From Phycisphaerales bacterium (lineage in GTDB: Bacteria; Planctomycetota; Phycisphaerae; Phycisphaerales; SM1A02): a stretch of DNA of 64,000 nucleotides. Below are positions 37,159-45,603 of the stretch, piece by piece. The position numbers and the translations under genes are program-made. The notes under the pieces are model-generated. The model was not told the origin of the DNA. It did no database searches and worked only from the letters and a program-made list of their open reading frames with translations. Position 1 is the first letter of the stretch, and each line of letters opens with the position of its first letter. The stretch spans positions 105,866-169,865 of the forward strand of contig SIAR01000001.1 of assembly GCA_009691705.1 (NCBI GenBank). Reading direction: 5' to 3'.

Positions 37159-37208
37159 GCAACCCCCTTCCCATTTTGCCGAACTTCGACTAGACTTTTC
37201 GGCTCGCC

Positions 37209-37343
37209 ATGCATTACCCCCACAAAGTCAGCCGAAGGAAGAAAGTCCGTGCCGTGGGATTTCGCGCCCGCATGAAATCGAGCGCAGGTCGCAAGATCAT
37301 CAACCGGAAACGTCGGCTCGGACGCCGCATCAATCCGCGGTGA
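37209..37343 (+). CDS. rpmH: Ribosomal protein bL34
   Basis: 44 codons from ATG 37209 to the TGA at 37341-37343. The product begins MHYPHKVSRRKKVRAVGFRA and then has RMKSSAGRKIINRKRRLGRR, the L34 pattern (normally ...k.hGFr.RM.T..GRkvl..RR.kGR..L). The N-terminus is altered from the usual MKRTFQPS type but the length and basic core fit. L34 belongs to the 50S subunit. In most bacteria rpmH precedes rnpA near the origin; here shikimate kinase follows at a GTGA overlap. Confidence 0.88.
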   Translation: MHYPHKVSRRKKVRAVGFRARMKSSAGRKIINRKRRLGRRINPR

Positions 37344-37900
37344 CCGCGACTCCAACGTCGCCCCAGCGAGGAGTGATCCTCATCGGAATGCGCGGCGTAG
37401 GCAAGACAACTGTCGGGGCAGTGCTAGCGCAACAACTTCACGCTCGGTTTGACGATCTCGACGATCTGGTTCTGCGCGCCCTGGGAGCGGCGAATGTGCA
37501 AACTGTCTTTGCAAACTTTGGAGAAGCCTCCTGGCGGGCGGGTGAGGCGGCGGCACTGCGTGCGACGCTCAATGACAATTCTAAGGCCGGCATGATGCGC
37601 GTCGTCGCCGTGGGTGCGGGCGCTCCGTGCGAACCGAACTGCCACCGCATTCTGCAGGAGAGCCGCCAACACGGCTGGAGAGTGATCCACATCGATGCTC
37701 CCATCGATGCCATTGCGGCGCGCCTCTCGAAAGACCTCGGGGGTCGCCCGATGCTCACCGCGCTGCCGCTTGCTGACGAACTACGCGAACTCACTCGACA
37801 GCGCGCCCACTGCTACGCGTCGCTTGCAGATGCCGTGGTGGATGGATCATCGACTCCAGAGCGCGTCTCGCTTTCGATCGCTGTCGCGCTCTCGACCTGA
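37340..37900 (+). CDS. aroK: Shikimate kinase
   Basis: 186 residues from GTG 37340, overlapping the rpmH stop; an apparent longer frame reading back to 37145 just runs antiparallel in register through rpmH and is rejected. The kinase has a P-loop LIGMRGVGKTTVGAVLA, a shikimate-binding FDDLDDLVL, GEASWRAGEAAALRATL, an AVGAGAP stretch in place of the usual GGG, and the lid GGRPML. It phosphorylates shikimate in aromatic amino-acid synthesis. Substitutions (WR for FR, GAGAP for GGG) make it a divergent member. It overlaps the convergent rnc gene by 88 bases. Confidence 0.78.
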   Translation: MTATPTSPQRGVILIGMRGVGKTTVGAVLAQQLHARFDDLDDLVLRALGAANVQTVFANFGEASWRAGEAAALRATLNDNSKAGMMRVVAVGAGAPCEPNCHRILQESRQHGWRVIHIDAPIDAIAARLSKDLGGRPMLTALPLADELRELTRQRAHCYASLADAVVDGSSTPERVSLSIAVALST

Positions 37901-38634
37901 GCCGGCGCGGTTCGTCCCCAGAGAATCTGCACTTCGGGCTCTTCGCCGCTGGCGTGGCCAAGCTCTCGCAGCGCCAAAAGCGCCGCGGCCTGCTCGGCGT
38001 CCTTCTTGTTGCCGGCCCAACTGCTTGCGAAGCGGTGCTTGCCTACAACCACGCAGATTTCGAACGATTTTTCGTGGTCTGGTCCGCGCTGGTCGATCAC
38101 GAGATAGTTGGGCGATCCCATTTCTTTTGATTGCGTGACCTGTTGCAGCACGCTCTTGTAATTCATCTGATGGCCCATTCGCTCGGTTGAGTCAACGTAT
38201 GGTTCGACGTAACGCATCACGAACTTTCGTGCTGGGTCCATTCCCCCATCAAGATAGATCGCTGCGATGATCGCCTCGAATGCGGCAGCCGCAATCGATG
38301 AAGGGATCGCCACACCCGAGAGTCCCTTGCCGAGCGCCAAGAACTTCACGAGCCCTGCTTCGGCCGCGTAGTCGGCGCACATGCGTCGACTCACAAGAAA
38401 CGACTTGATCTTGGTTAGTTCGCCCTCATCGGCTTCTTTGTAGCGCTCGTATAGATGCTCGCACACGACAAACCCTAGCACGCTGTCTCCAAGCAGCTCG
38501 AGGCGCTCATTGCTATCGATGCGGTGATTTGCGAGCGACGCATGGGTGAACGCGCGCACAATCAATTGTGGCTCAGCAAAGACGTAGCCAACTGCCGATT
38601 GAACGCTTTCGCGAACCGCGTTATCAAGGATCAA
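37813..38634 (-). CDS. rnc: Ribonuclease III
   Basis: 273 residues from TTG 38634, favoured because GGGGGAG lies six bases upstream; a TTG two codons earlier would abut that site. The endonuclease domain has the signature NERLELLGDSVLGFVVCEHLY and FEAIIAAIYLDGG (metal-binding Glu/Asp), and the double-stranded RNA-binding domain has MNYKSVLQQVTQSKEMGSPNYLV and GNKKDAEQAAALLAL. It processes rRNA and other structured RNAs. The C-terminal 40 residues are a low-complexity tail overlapping aroK on the other strand. Confidence 0.95.
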   Translation of the reverse strand: MILDNAVRESVQSAVGYVFAEPQLIVRAFTHASLANHRIDSNERLELLGDSVLGFVVCEHLYERYKEADEGELTKIKSFLVSRRMCADYAAEAGLVKFLALGKGLSGVAIPSSIAAAAFEAIIAAIYLDGGMDPARKFVMRYVEPYVDSTERMGHQMNYKSVLQQVTQSKEMGSPNYLVIDQRGPDHEKSFEICVVVGKHRFASSWAGNKKDAEQAAALLALRELGHASGEEPEVQILWGRTAPAQVESATAIESETRSGVDDPSTTASASDA

Positions 38635-38664
38635 GTGCAACTCCCCCGCACCGCACGCGCGGTA

Positions 38665-39111
38665 TCAACGTTCGTGACCAAAGAAACCACTCCCAAGATG
38701 TGTGGTAAGCCGCGAGGCATCGACAGGATTCTCAAAGGACTGAAAAGTCACCGCCATGCGCTTGGGACCTTGGTCACCATCTTCGTCAAACACCCGCACG
38801 ATGCGACCTTTGGTGCGAATCGATCGCAGCAATCCCGGCAAATGCAATTCAACGTCTACTTTGGTCCCTTCTTCGAGTGGTTCATCCAACTCAAACCGAA
38901 GACCATTGAGCGAAACGTCGTACGCATGCCCTTCGAATGGTGAATCAGCTGACTCTTTGTCTGCGTTTGGGTTGGGCTCAACTCCATCGGGAACGATGAC
39001 CACCCGTGAGTAACCAACGCGCGGCGCAAATCGATCTGCGGCCCGGCGGTTTGCATTGTCTGCGCTTCTCTCTGTATCTGTCTCAGGCACGTTCACAGTG
39101 TTATCGTCCAA
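38665..39111 (-). CDS. PilZ domain protein
   Basis: 148 residues with an apparent TTG start at 39111; GTG at 39096 is an alternative. The c-di-GMP-binding signature is recognisable: an RxxxR-type NRRAADRFAPR (about residues 21-31) and, later, YDVSLNGLRFEL, matching D/NxSxxG. The rest is a PilZ beta-barrel (GTKVDVELHLPG, IRTKGRIVRVFDED). It is a likely receptor controlling motility, biofilm or secretion. No cyclase lies nearby. Confidence 0.85.
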   Translation of the reverse strand: MDDNTVNVPETDTERSADNANRRAADRFAPRVGYSRVVIVPDGVEPNPNADKESADSPFEGHAYDVSLNGLRFELDEPLEEGTKVDVELHLPGLLRSIRTKGRIVRVFDEDGDQGPKRMAVTFQSFENPVDASRLTTHLGSGFFGHER

Positions 39112-39126
39112 TCGCGCAAGATCCTT

Positions 39127-39142
39127 GAATTCGACAGAATTC
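39127..39142. promoter_or_regulatory. Candidate operator: GAATTC-GACA-GAATTC
   Basis: Two GAATTC palindromes spaced by four bases lie in the 106-base gap between the divergent PilZ and ilvC genes. Such paired half-sites often mark a dimeric regulator's site. No regulator is identified. Confidence 0.3.
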
Positions 39143-39217
39143 GGTGACTCTTATTGCTGAATATGGCACCGATTTACGGATCGGCAAGTCGCAGAGTTCT
39201 CTGTTACGATTTTTTTT

Positions 39218-40222
39218 GTGCTAGAAGTTGAAATTGTTTCGAATTCGCAGGTTGTTGTTGGTGCGGAACTGCTTGCGACCGCTCGAGTTGCTGTGATTGG
39301 CTATGGAAATCAGGGCAGGTCGCATGCGCTTAATCTGCGCGACAGCGGTGTTTGCATTGAAGTTGGTGGGCGAAATGGCTCGCCTGCACTGGCGAACGCG
39401 CACTCTGATGGTTTTCGACCGCTGAGCTCTGAACTGGCGGTCGCGGATGCCGATCTGGTCATCGTCGCCTTACCAGATGAGGTGCACGGCGCCCTTTGTC
39501 CAATGCTGCTGGGAGCGATGAAACCCAGCGGAGTCATCGGGTTTCTTCATGGTTTTTCTGTGCATTTCGGAATGGTTGCAGTCGCCAAGAACAGAGGGGT
39601 CGTACTCGTCGCCCCCAAGGGTCCAGGGACGGCGCTGCGCGAACGATTTCTGCAAGGGATTGGAATCCCCAGTCTGCTCGCTGTGCATCAGGGTGGTGAC
39701 GACCCAGGGCGCGCTGAGGCGCTCGCGCTCGGATGGGCGCACGGAATCGGTAGCGCACGCGCTGGAATTGTTCGTACGACTTTTCGCGATGAGGCTGAGA
39801 CTGACCTCTTCGGCGAGCAAGCGGTGCTCTGCGGTGGACTCTGCGAACTTATCAAGGCGGCATACGAAACGTTGGTTGACGCTGGCTATCCCCCACTATT
39901 GGCATACACCGAGTGCTGCCACGAAGTGAAGCAGATCGCCGATCTCATTTGCGACCGAGGGATGGCTGGGATGGGCAGCGCGATTTCAAACACCGCCCGG
40001 TTTGGCGGCGCTGCGTCTGGTGAACGACTGATTGACAGTTCAGTTCGCACGCGCATGCGCGAAGTGCTAGCGGACATTCAAAGTGGCGCATTCGCTGCGC
40101 GCATGGTCTCTGACACAGAGGCAGGATCACCAAGATTGCACGCCGCGCGATCGCTGGCGGCCGACCATCCGATGGAAGAGAGTGGACGCGCAGTTCGTGC
40201 ACTCCTGCCTTGGTTGAAGTAG
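39218..40222 (+). CDS. ilvC: Ketol-acid reductoisomerase
   Basis: 334 residues from GTG 39218, class I length. The NADPH site is VAVIGYGNQGRSHALNLRDSG, followed by VALPDEVHGALC, MVAPKGPG-like VLVAPKGPGTALRERF, and the metal-binding TTFRDEAETDLFGEQAVLCGGL with HEVKQIADL. It converts acetolactate to dihydroxyisovalerate in valine/isoleucine synthesis. Other ilv genes are not adjacent; threonine dehydratase is at 9.5-10.7 kb on the other strand. Confidence 0.94.
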   Translation: MLEVEIVSNSQVVVGAELLATARVAVIGYGNQGRSHALNLRDSGVCIEVGGRNGSPALANAHSDGFRPLSSELAVADADLVIVALPDEVHGALCPMLLGAMKPSGVIGFLHGFSVHFGMVAVAKNRGVVLVAPKGPGTALRERFLQGIGIPSLLAVHQGGDDPGRAEALALGWAHGIGSARAGIVRTTFRDEAETDLFGEQAVLCGGLCELIKAAYETLVDAGYPPLLAYTECCHEVKQIADLICDRGMAGMGSAISNTARFGGAASGERLIDSSVRTRMREVLADIQSGAFAARMVSDTEAGSPRLHAARSLAADHPMEESGRAVRALLPWLK

Positions 40223-40385
40223 CCGGGGAAACCTTTGAGTGTGGTTCGCATTGCATTTGTGATTCTTGGATCTCTGACCTTGCGTGGCACGCCCGCAACC
40301 GCGTACGACCTGAGGACCTGACTCCACCGAAGGGATGGCGCGCGCTGGACCTCTGTTTTTTGATGTGGTCTATGCTCGCACAACG

Positions 40386-41267
40386 ATGACACCGCTCGAC
40401 GCAATCATCCTTGGCATCGTTGAAGGGGTCACCGAATATCTGCCCGTGAGTTCGACTGGCCATCTCATTCTGGTCTCGCGATGGCTTGGGCTCGCCGGCG
40501 GCGAAGAGCAGCGCAAGGCGATCGACACGTTCAACATTGTTGTGCAAGGTGCGGCGGTGCTCGCTGTGGCAGGACTCTATCGCCGGGACGTTTTTGCGAT
40601 GATTCGCGCGATATTGGCGTCCACTGGAATAATGCGACCCGCCGTAACTCATCGCCGACACCTAAGATTTGCGCGAAATTTACTGCTCTCGTTTCTGCCT
40701 GCCGCGGTCATGGGATTGCTTCTGGGCGATTGGTTCGAAGCGCGCTTCTTTGCTCCCGTTCCGGTGCTCATTGCCCTCGGTCTCGGCGGGGCAGCGATGA
40801 TCGCACTCGCGCCGTGGGTGCGCAAGCGCGCAGAAGATTCGAGCGGTTCGGGACGCGATGGATCGACCCTGACGGCTCCACTCGCCGTCAGCGTTGGACT
40901 AATGCAATGCCTCGCGCTGTTTCCGGGCACCAGCCGTTCGATGATGACGATTCTTGGGGCGCTGACCACGGGGATGGCTCCGCGCGATGCGGCGAAGTAT
41001 TCGTTTCTCTTGGCGCTCCCGACGCTTGGAAGCGCCTGCCTCTACAAGTCCTATGGTCTCTGGAAGAGCGGAGGCATGCTCGAACAACTCGGCGGATGGT
41101 TGCCACTCTCGCTGGGAATGCTCGCCGCACTTGTGAGCGCGGCACTCAGCGTGCGGTGGCTAATTTCATATCTGGGCCGCGGCGGGATCGCGATCTTCGG
41201 ATGGTGGCGGATCGGTCTCGCAGTCGTTCTGGGCACCGGCATCTGGCAGGGATGGATGAGTCTCTAG
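40386..41267 (+). CDS. uppP: Undecaprenyl-diphosphate phosphatase (UppP/BacA)
   Basis: 293 residues from ATG 40386; the frame stays open to 40335 but the family begins at the MTPLDAIILGIVEGVTEYLPVSSTGHLILVS motif, with the catalytic EGxTEfLPiSSTGH. The second motif is ALFPGTSRSMMTILGALTTGM. Eight or so membrane helices are visible. It recycles the lipid carrier used for peptidoglycan and other envelope polymers. The 163-base gap before it (40223-40385) shows no gene. Confidence 0.94.
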   Translation: MTPLDAIILGIVEGVTEYLPVSSTGHLILVSRWLGLAGGEEQRKAIDTFNIVVQGAAVLAVAGLYRRDVFAMIRAILASTGIMRPAVTHRRHLRFARNLLLSFLPAAVMGLLLGDWFEARFFAPVPVLIALGLGGAAMIALAPWVRKRAEDSSGSGRDGSTLTAPLAVSVGLMQCLALFPGTSRSMMTILGALTTGMAPRDAAKYSFLLALPTLGSACLYKSYGLWKSGGMLEQLGGWLPLSLGMLAALVSAALSVRWLISYLGRGGIAIFGWWRIGLAVVLGTGIWQGWMSL

Positions 41268-41314
41268 CCCCGTCGGCCGACTTGGCATCCTCTACCATTC
41301 GAATCGTGAGTTCG

Positions 41315-41761
41315 ATGTACCAAGTCGGTTTGGGTCTGCGAAGCCTCGCCATCAAGAGTGCTGTCTTTGTCTTGCTGGCTGGGATCTTCGCATGGGTCAT
41401 CGGCGGATCGATTTTTCCTGGATCGCAAGTCGTCAACCTGCTCAGTTTTCCCTGGCAAGGCGAGACATGGCATGCGCAGATCACTGGCAATGGACGAAGC
41501 CCTGCACCCGTGGAATGGCGGCTCGTGCGCGTGCGGGCGGATGAAAGCGAGAGCATTGAAACCTTTGGATTGACTGGAGTTTGGCGGGCAATCTATGGTC
41601 CGCGCTTTCTCACTACCGGCATCGTGCTCGGTGTTGAAGTGCAGCGCGATGAACTCGCAACGTGGTGGATGATCACCATCGACGCCGATGGCACCGCCGT
41701 CACTCGTCAAGTTGGCACGGTGGGCGAACTCTTCGCCGCGCTGGCGCTGCCCGTCTCATAG
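41315..41761 (+). CDS. Hypothetical protein with one N-terminal membrane helix
   Basis: About 148 residues from ATG 41315; GTG 41306 and ATG 41252 (inside uppP) are alternatives. A single helix (IKSAVFVLLAGIFAWVIGGSIF) is followed by a soluble part with WQGETWHAQITGNGRSPAPVEWRLVRV, and a beta-rich C-terminus. I do not recognise it. It follows uppP closely and ends six bases into the convergent ligA gene, so it may be an envelope protein co-transcribed with uppP. Confidence 0.55.
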   Translation: MYQVGLGLRSLAIKSAVFVLLAGIFAWVIGGSIFPGSQVVNLLSFPWQGETWHAQITGNGRSPAPVEWRLVRVRADESESIETFGLTGVWRAIYGPRFLTTGIVLGVEVQRDELATWWMITIDADGTAVTRQVGTVGELFAALALPVS

Positions 41762-43849
41762 CACAGGCGAGTCACCGAGCACACTGCGCAACTTCTCTTC
41801 GTTCCAAACCGTCACTGCGAGTTCGTGCGCTCGCTGCAATTTTGAACCGGCATCTTCACCGGCAATAACGATGTCGGTTTTCGCAGAGACGCTGCCCGTC
41901 ACCTTGCATCCCCGCTGCTCGAGAAGTTCGGTCAGGGCACGCCTCTCGAACTTATCGAAGGTTCCGGTGATCACCACAGTTTTTGAGCGCAGCGGATCAT
42001 CTGCCACAGCCGCGTCAAACTTGTGGCGACTCGCGGGCGATTGATAGTCGCGGCTCGTCATCTCGACCCCTGCCGCTTCGAGTTTCGCAATCGTCTCGCG
42101 CAGCGCCGGAGTTGCTAGATCGTGGGCGATGCTCGCGGCGGTGAGCGCTCCAAAGTCAGGAAGTGCTTCGAGTTCTGCGGGCGTGGCCGCCATCAACGAT
42201 TGCATATCGGCGAAGCTGCGGGCGAGAGTCTTGGATGCCGTGCTTCCCAGATGGCGTATTCCTAGCCCCGCCAGCACGCGCGCGAGCCCCCGAGTGCGGG
42301 CGTGTTGGGCGCTTTGCATGATCGCATCGACTGTCTTTTCGCCCAGGCGCCGCAAAATCGTCCTGCCGGTTTTCAGGACGGTCTCACTCTCGAGATTCGC
42401 CATCGCGTCGCGTGGCAAACAAAACAGATCTGCAAACTGCGTGACGATCTTTGCGTCGACGAGTTGATCGATCAATCGTTCGCCAAGGCCATCGATGTTC
42501 ATTTGATCCCGCCCGACAAACCACTTGAGCCGCTCGCGAAACTGTCGGGGACACATCGCGTTGGCGCAGAAAAACTTTGGGCCCTCCTGCACGACCTCGC
42601 CTGCGCACGATGGGCAGAGAGTCGGCGGTTCAATGGGCAGTTCGCTGCCGTTTCGTTTCGAGAGCACTGGACCGATCACTTGCGGGATGACCTCTCCCGC
42701 TTTTTCAACGAAGACGTGATCGCCGATGCGAATGTCTTTGCGAGTGATTTCTTCGAAATTGTGCAGCGTGGCGTGAGCGACCGTCGAACCCGAAATGACG
42801 ACTGGGTCCATCGAGGCGCGCGGCGTGAGCGTGCCTCCCTTGCCGACCTGCCATTCGACTTTTCGCAAGATCGTCTGCACCCGTTCGGGCGGATACTTGA
42901 ATGCAACGATCCAGCGCGGGCTCTTGCCAGTCGTGCCGAGTTGCTCTTGCTCTGCAAAGTCATTGACGCGCACGACCATCCCGTCGACTCCGAAGGGCAA
43001 CGCGGTGCGCGTCGCTGCAAACGCCTCGATGGCAGCCAAGGCCTCGTCTGCTCCTGCGCACATTTTAGCGAGACGATTGACTGGAATGCCCAACCCCCGC
43101 AGTGCTGCGAGAAACTCCCAGTGCGTCGTCATGTTGAACTGTGCACTGCATTCACCGCGGCCGTGGGCGATAAACGCAAGGCGACGCGATGCCGCAACCG
43201 AAGGGTCGAGACTCTTCAACGTGCCTGCGGTTGCGTTGCGGGCATTGGCAAGCAGCGGTTCGCCACGCACCGTGCGCTGCGCGTTGATGCGCTCAAACTC
43301 AGCATTGGGCATATAGATTTCGCCGCGCACTTCGAGCAGTTCTGGCACGGCGATGGATGCTCCCTTGGCGCTGTGCAATCGAAGTGGAATGGCCCGCATC
43401 GCCCTCACGTTTGCAGTGACATCGTCGCCGAGTGCGCCATCTCCGCGCGTGACCGCGCCGGCGAGTCTCCCCTGCTCGTAGCGCAGGCTGACTGCGACTC
43501 CGTCGATTTTTGGATCGGCCACGAGTGCCAGTGGATGGCCAATCGCCTTCTCGCACCGGCGACACCAAGCGATGAATCCATCTATGTCGTAGGTGTTGTC
43601 GATGGACTGCATTGGGACGCGGTGCGCGACCTGTGCAAAGCCATCGATGGGCTTTCCCCCTACGCGCATTGTTGGACTAGTGGCGTCGGCAAACTCTGGA
43701 AACAGACGCTCTAAGTCGGCGAGTTCTGCCAAGAGTCGGTCGTACTCGGTGTCGGCCATCAGCGGTTGCGCGTCGACGTAGTACGCGGTGTTGGCGCGGT
43801 CGAGAATGTCGCGCAATCCTGCGACTTTCGACTCAGTAGGTCGCTCCAT
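41756..43849 (-). CDS. ligA: NAD-dependent DNA ligase LigA
   Basis: 697 residues with the complete layout: NAD-binding Ia domain (YYVDAQPLMADTEYDRLL), the adenylation lysine in ADPKIDGVA (Lys about 114), GDGALGDDVTANVRAM, OB fold, a four-cysteine zinc finger (CPSCAGEVVQ...CANAMCPRQF), helix-hairpin-helix repeats and a C-terminal BRCT domain (KTVVITGTFDKFERRALTELLEQRG). The Glu two residues before the active lysine in most LigA motifs is Asp here. It seals nicks in replication and repair. Confidence 0.97.
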   Translation of the reverse strand: MERPTESKVAGLRDILDRANTAYYVDAQPLMADTEYDRLLAELADLERLFPEFADATSPTMRVGGKPIDGFAQVAHRVPMQSIDNTYDIDGFIAWCRRCEKAIGHPLALVADPKIDGVAVSLRYEQGRLAGAVTRGDGALGDDVTANVRAMRAIPLRLHSAKGASIAVPELLEVRGEIYMPNAEFERINAQRTVRGEPLLANARNATAGTLKSLDPSVAASRRLAFIAHGRGECSAQFNMTTHWEFLAALRGLGIPVNRLAKMCAGADEALAAIEAFAATRTALPFGVDGMVVRVNDFAEQEQLGTTGKSPRWIVAFKYPPERVQTILRKVEWQVGKGGTLTPRASMDPVVISGSTVAHATLHNFEEITRKDIRIGDHVFVEKAGEVIPQVIGPVLSKRNGSELPIEPPTLCPSCAGEVVQEGPKFFCANAMCPRQFRERLKWFVGRDQMNIDGLGERLIDQLVDAKIVTQFADLFCLPRDAMANLESETVLKTGRTILRRLGEKTVDAIMQSAQHARTRGLARVLAGLGIRHLGSTASKTLARSFADMQSLMAATPAELEALPDFGALTAASIAHDLATPALRETIAKLEAAGVEMTSRDYQSPASRHKFDAAVADDPLRSKTVVITGTFDKFERRALTELLEQRGCKVTGSVSAKTDIVIAGEDAGSKLQRAHELAVTVWNEEKLRSVLGDSPVL

Positions 43850-43858
43850 TGGGTGGCG

Positions 43859-44407
43859 TCACCGGCGCGCGAGGCGCCGGGCCTTGACCATCGCCTTGGG
43901 AGCGCAATGGAACGTCGCATCGCATCGCCCAACGCGTTTCTCTTTGGGGGCGCCAAGCACTTGCACCAGTTGCAGTATCTCGAGGTCGATATCGATATTG
44001 AACTCCCCCCCAGCGGCGATCTTGAGTTCGATGTCCTGCGCACATTTCACGTTGTAGATCGCGGGACCCACGCACGGACGCAAGAAGTTGTAACTCAGTT
44101 TCTTGCAGACGACGACGTAGTCGCCACCGCAGCGCGCGAAGAGGTACATACCGCCAGCGACCTCGCTGTTGGCGAGCAGCGCAGCACCCGCCATCGCGTT
44201 GTACCAATTGCGATTGATGCGGCGAAAGGGCAGGATCGCCACAAACCGATCCGTCCCGAGGTTTTTCATCGAGATCCCCGAGCGAAACGCATAGGGCAAC
44301 CAGATTAACGAGCAGACGCGATGCCAAAAGTTATTGCGTGTTGAAAGGCGTGAAATGTACGCCTCGGCCCATTCGGCGAGTGTCAATTTCTGGCGATCGG
44401 TCTTCAT
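43859..44407 (-). CDS. DUF4442 hotdog-fold protein
   Basis: 182 residues from ATG 44407 (the frame extends upstream without better support). A hotdog-fold (thioesterase-like) domain of the DUF4442 group: the N-terminal helix region has FRSGISMKNLGTDRFVAILPFRRINRNWYNAMAGAALLANSEVAGGMYLFARCG. The NxMAGAALLA helix is the typical central helix. No catalytic residue can be assigned. It diverges from the isomerase gene at 44468. Confidence 0.72.
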   Translation of the reverse strand: MKTDRQKLTLAEWAEAYISRLSTRNNFWHRVCSLIWLPYAFRSGISMKNLGTDRFVAILPFRRINRNWYNAMAGAALLANSEVAGGMYLFARCGGDYVVVCKKLSYNFLRPCVGPAIYNVKCAQDIELKIAAGGEFNIDIDLEILQLVQVLGAPKEKRVGRCDATFHCAPKAMVKARRLARR

Positions 44408-44467
44408 CGTCGTCACTGAAAAACCTGAATTGACGATGATAGCATCCGATTTTTTGAGATTAATCCC

Positions 44468-45310
44468 ATGATGAAACAAGGTGCTTGCGCGGTCTGTTCA
44501 TGGAGCTTGCGACCCGCCGATGCACATGAGCTGGTCAAGCGCCTTCGCGCGCTCGACATCGCTGCCGTGCAACTCGCCCTCGTCCCATGTGTGAGTGAGT
44601 TGCCGTGGCGTTTCGCGATTGACTTTTTGCGCGGCGAGGGAATCGAGGTGATCAGTGGCATGCTCGCGATGGCGGGCGAGGACTACACAACACTTGAGTC
44701 GATCGCCCGCACTGGAGGCGTTCGCAGTGATGGGCACTGGGGCCAAAACATCGACCGCGCGCTGCGCGTTGCCGACCTCGCCGAGCGCGGCGCGATCGAA
44801 CTTGTCACCCTGCACGGCGGTTTTCTTCCACACGAGTTGGGTGATCCTGTGCGCTCAGTCATGATCGATCGACTGCGCACGATCGCCGACATTTTTGCCC
44901 AGCGAGGAATCGCGATTGCCCTCGAAACGGGCCAAGAGAGCGCGCAGACTCTGGCGCTGGCACTGCGTGAGATTGATCGCCCAAGCGTGGGGGTCAACTT
45001 CGACCCCGCGAACATGATTCTCTATGGGATGGGGGATCCTGTTGAGGCTGTCGAGATACTCGCCCCGTGGCTGCGACAAGTGCACATCAAAGATGCGGTC
45101 GCTACGCAGTGCCCTGGCACCTGGGGCACCGAAGTTCCCGTCGGTCAAGGAAGTGTGCAATGGCAGCCATTCCTCGCCCGAGTGCAGCGGGCGCGCACTG
45201 CCGAACGACCACTCAATCTTGTGATCGAGCGTGAATCTGGCAAGTGTCGCGACGCGGACATTCTCGCCGCGCGCGATCTCGTGCGGCGCCATCTCTGCAC
45301 TATCGTGTAG
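44468..45310 (+). CDS. Sugar phosphate isomerase/epimerase family protein (TIM barrel)
   Basis: 280 residues of xylose isomerase-like TIM-barrel type: GIEVISGMLAMAGEDY, IELVTLHGGFLPHEL, IAIALETGQESAQTLALAL (metal Glu), VGVNFDPANMILYGMGDPVEAVEILAPWLRQVHIKDA (metal Asp and His) and LVIERESGKCRDADI (metal Glu). These proteins isomerise or epimerise sugars or inositols, or act as AP endonuclease relatives; the substrate is unknown. It begins a plus-strand group that continues to DUF1501. Confidence 0.85.
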   Translation: MMKQGACAVCSWSLRPADAHELVKRLRALDIAAVQLALVPCVSELPWRFAIDFLRGEGIEVISGMLAMAGEDYTTLESIARTGGVRSDGHWGQNIDRALRVADLAERGAIELVTLHGGFLPHELGDPVRSVMIDRLRTIADIFAQRGIAIALETGQESAQTLALALREIDRPSVGVNFDPANMILYGMGDPVEAVEILAPWLRQVHIKDAVATQCPGTWGTEVPVGQGSVQWQPFLARVQRARTAERPLNLVIERESGKCRDADILAARDLVRRHLCTIV

Positions 45311-45312
45311 CG

Positions 45313-45600
45313 ATGCCAACGTATGTGTACTGCGTGGTCCATCTCGACGGAAGCGATGGCGAACACTTCGAGGTTTTTCAGCCGATGACCGAATCGGCAT
45401 TGACAACCCATCCAGAAAGTGGACTTCCAGTGCGCCGCGTTCCAGTCGTTGCGCAGGTGCAGTTTGGAAGCGATGGCAAGCGACTCTCTAATTCAAATCT
45501 CGACCGGCTCGGATTCACAAAGTATGAGCGGGCCGGCAACGGCATTTGGGAGAAGAAGGCTGGCAAGGGCCCACCGACCATTCAACGCGACGATGACTAA
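45313..45600 (+). CDS. FmdB-like small protein with zinc-ribbon cysteines lost
   Basis: 95 residues from ATG 45313, two bases after the preceding stop. The pattern MPTYVYCVVHLDGSDGEHFEVFQPMTESALTTHPESGLPVRRVP follows FmdB/zinc-ribbon proteins (MPxYeYxCxxCgxxFExxQxmxdxpLxxCPxCgxxVrR), but three of the four zinc-ligand cysteines are replaced. The C-terminal region (LSNSNLDRLGFTKYERAGNG) is the rest of the family's conserved tail. It therefore probably folds alike without zinc. Function unknown. Confidence 0.75.
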   Translation: MPTYVYCVVHLDGSDGEHFEVFQPMTESALTTHPESGLPVRRVPVVAQVQFGSDGKRLSNSNLDRLGFTKYERAGNGIWEKKAGKGPPTIQRDDD

Positions 45601-45603
45601 TCA

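Noticed and set aside
37145..37339. Upstream extension of the shikimate kinase frame
   Set aside because: It runs through rpmH in another frame; GTG at 37340 gives the normal kinase length.
40481..41314. N-terminal part of a 426-codon frame that runs in a second frame through uppP
   Set aside because: Only the last 148 codons, after uppP, look protein-like; the first part overlaps a clear UppP in another frame.
42302..43714. Plus-strand reading frame of about 470 codons opposite ligA
   Set aside because: It is entirely antisense to ligA, whose domains are all recognised; its product is Arg/His/Cys-rich with no domain, as expected of a shadow frame in GC-rich DNA.
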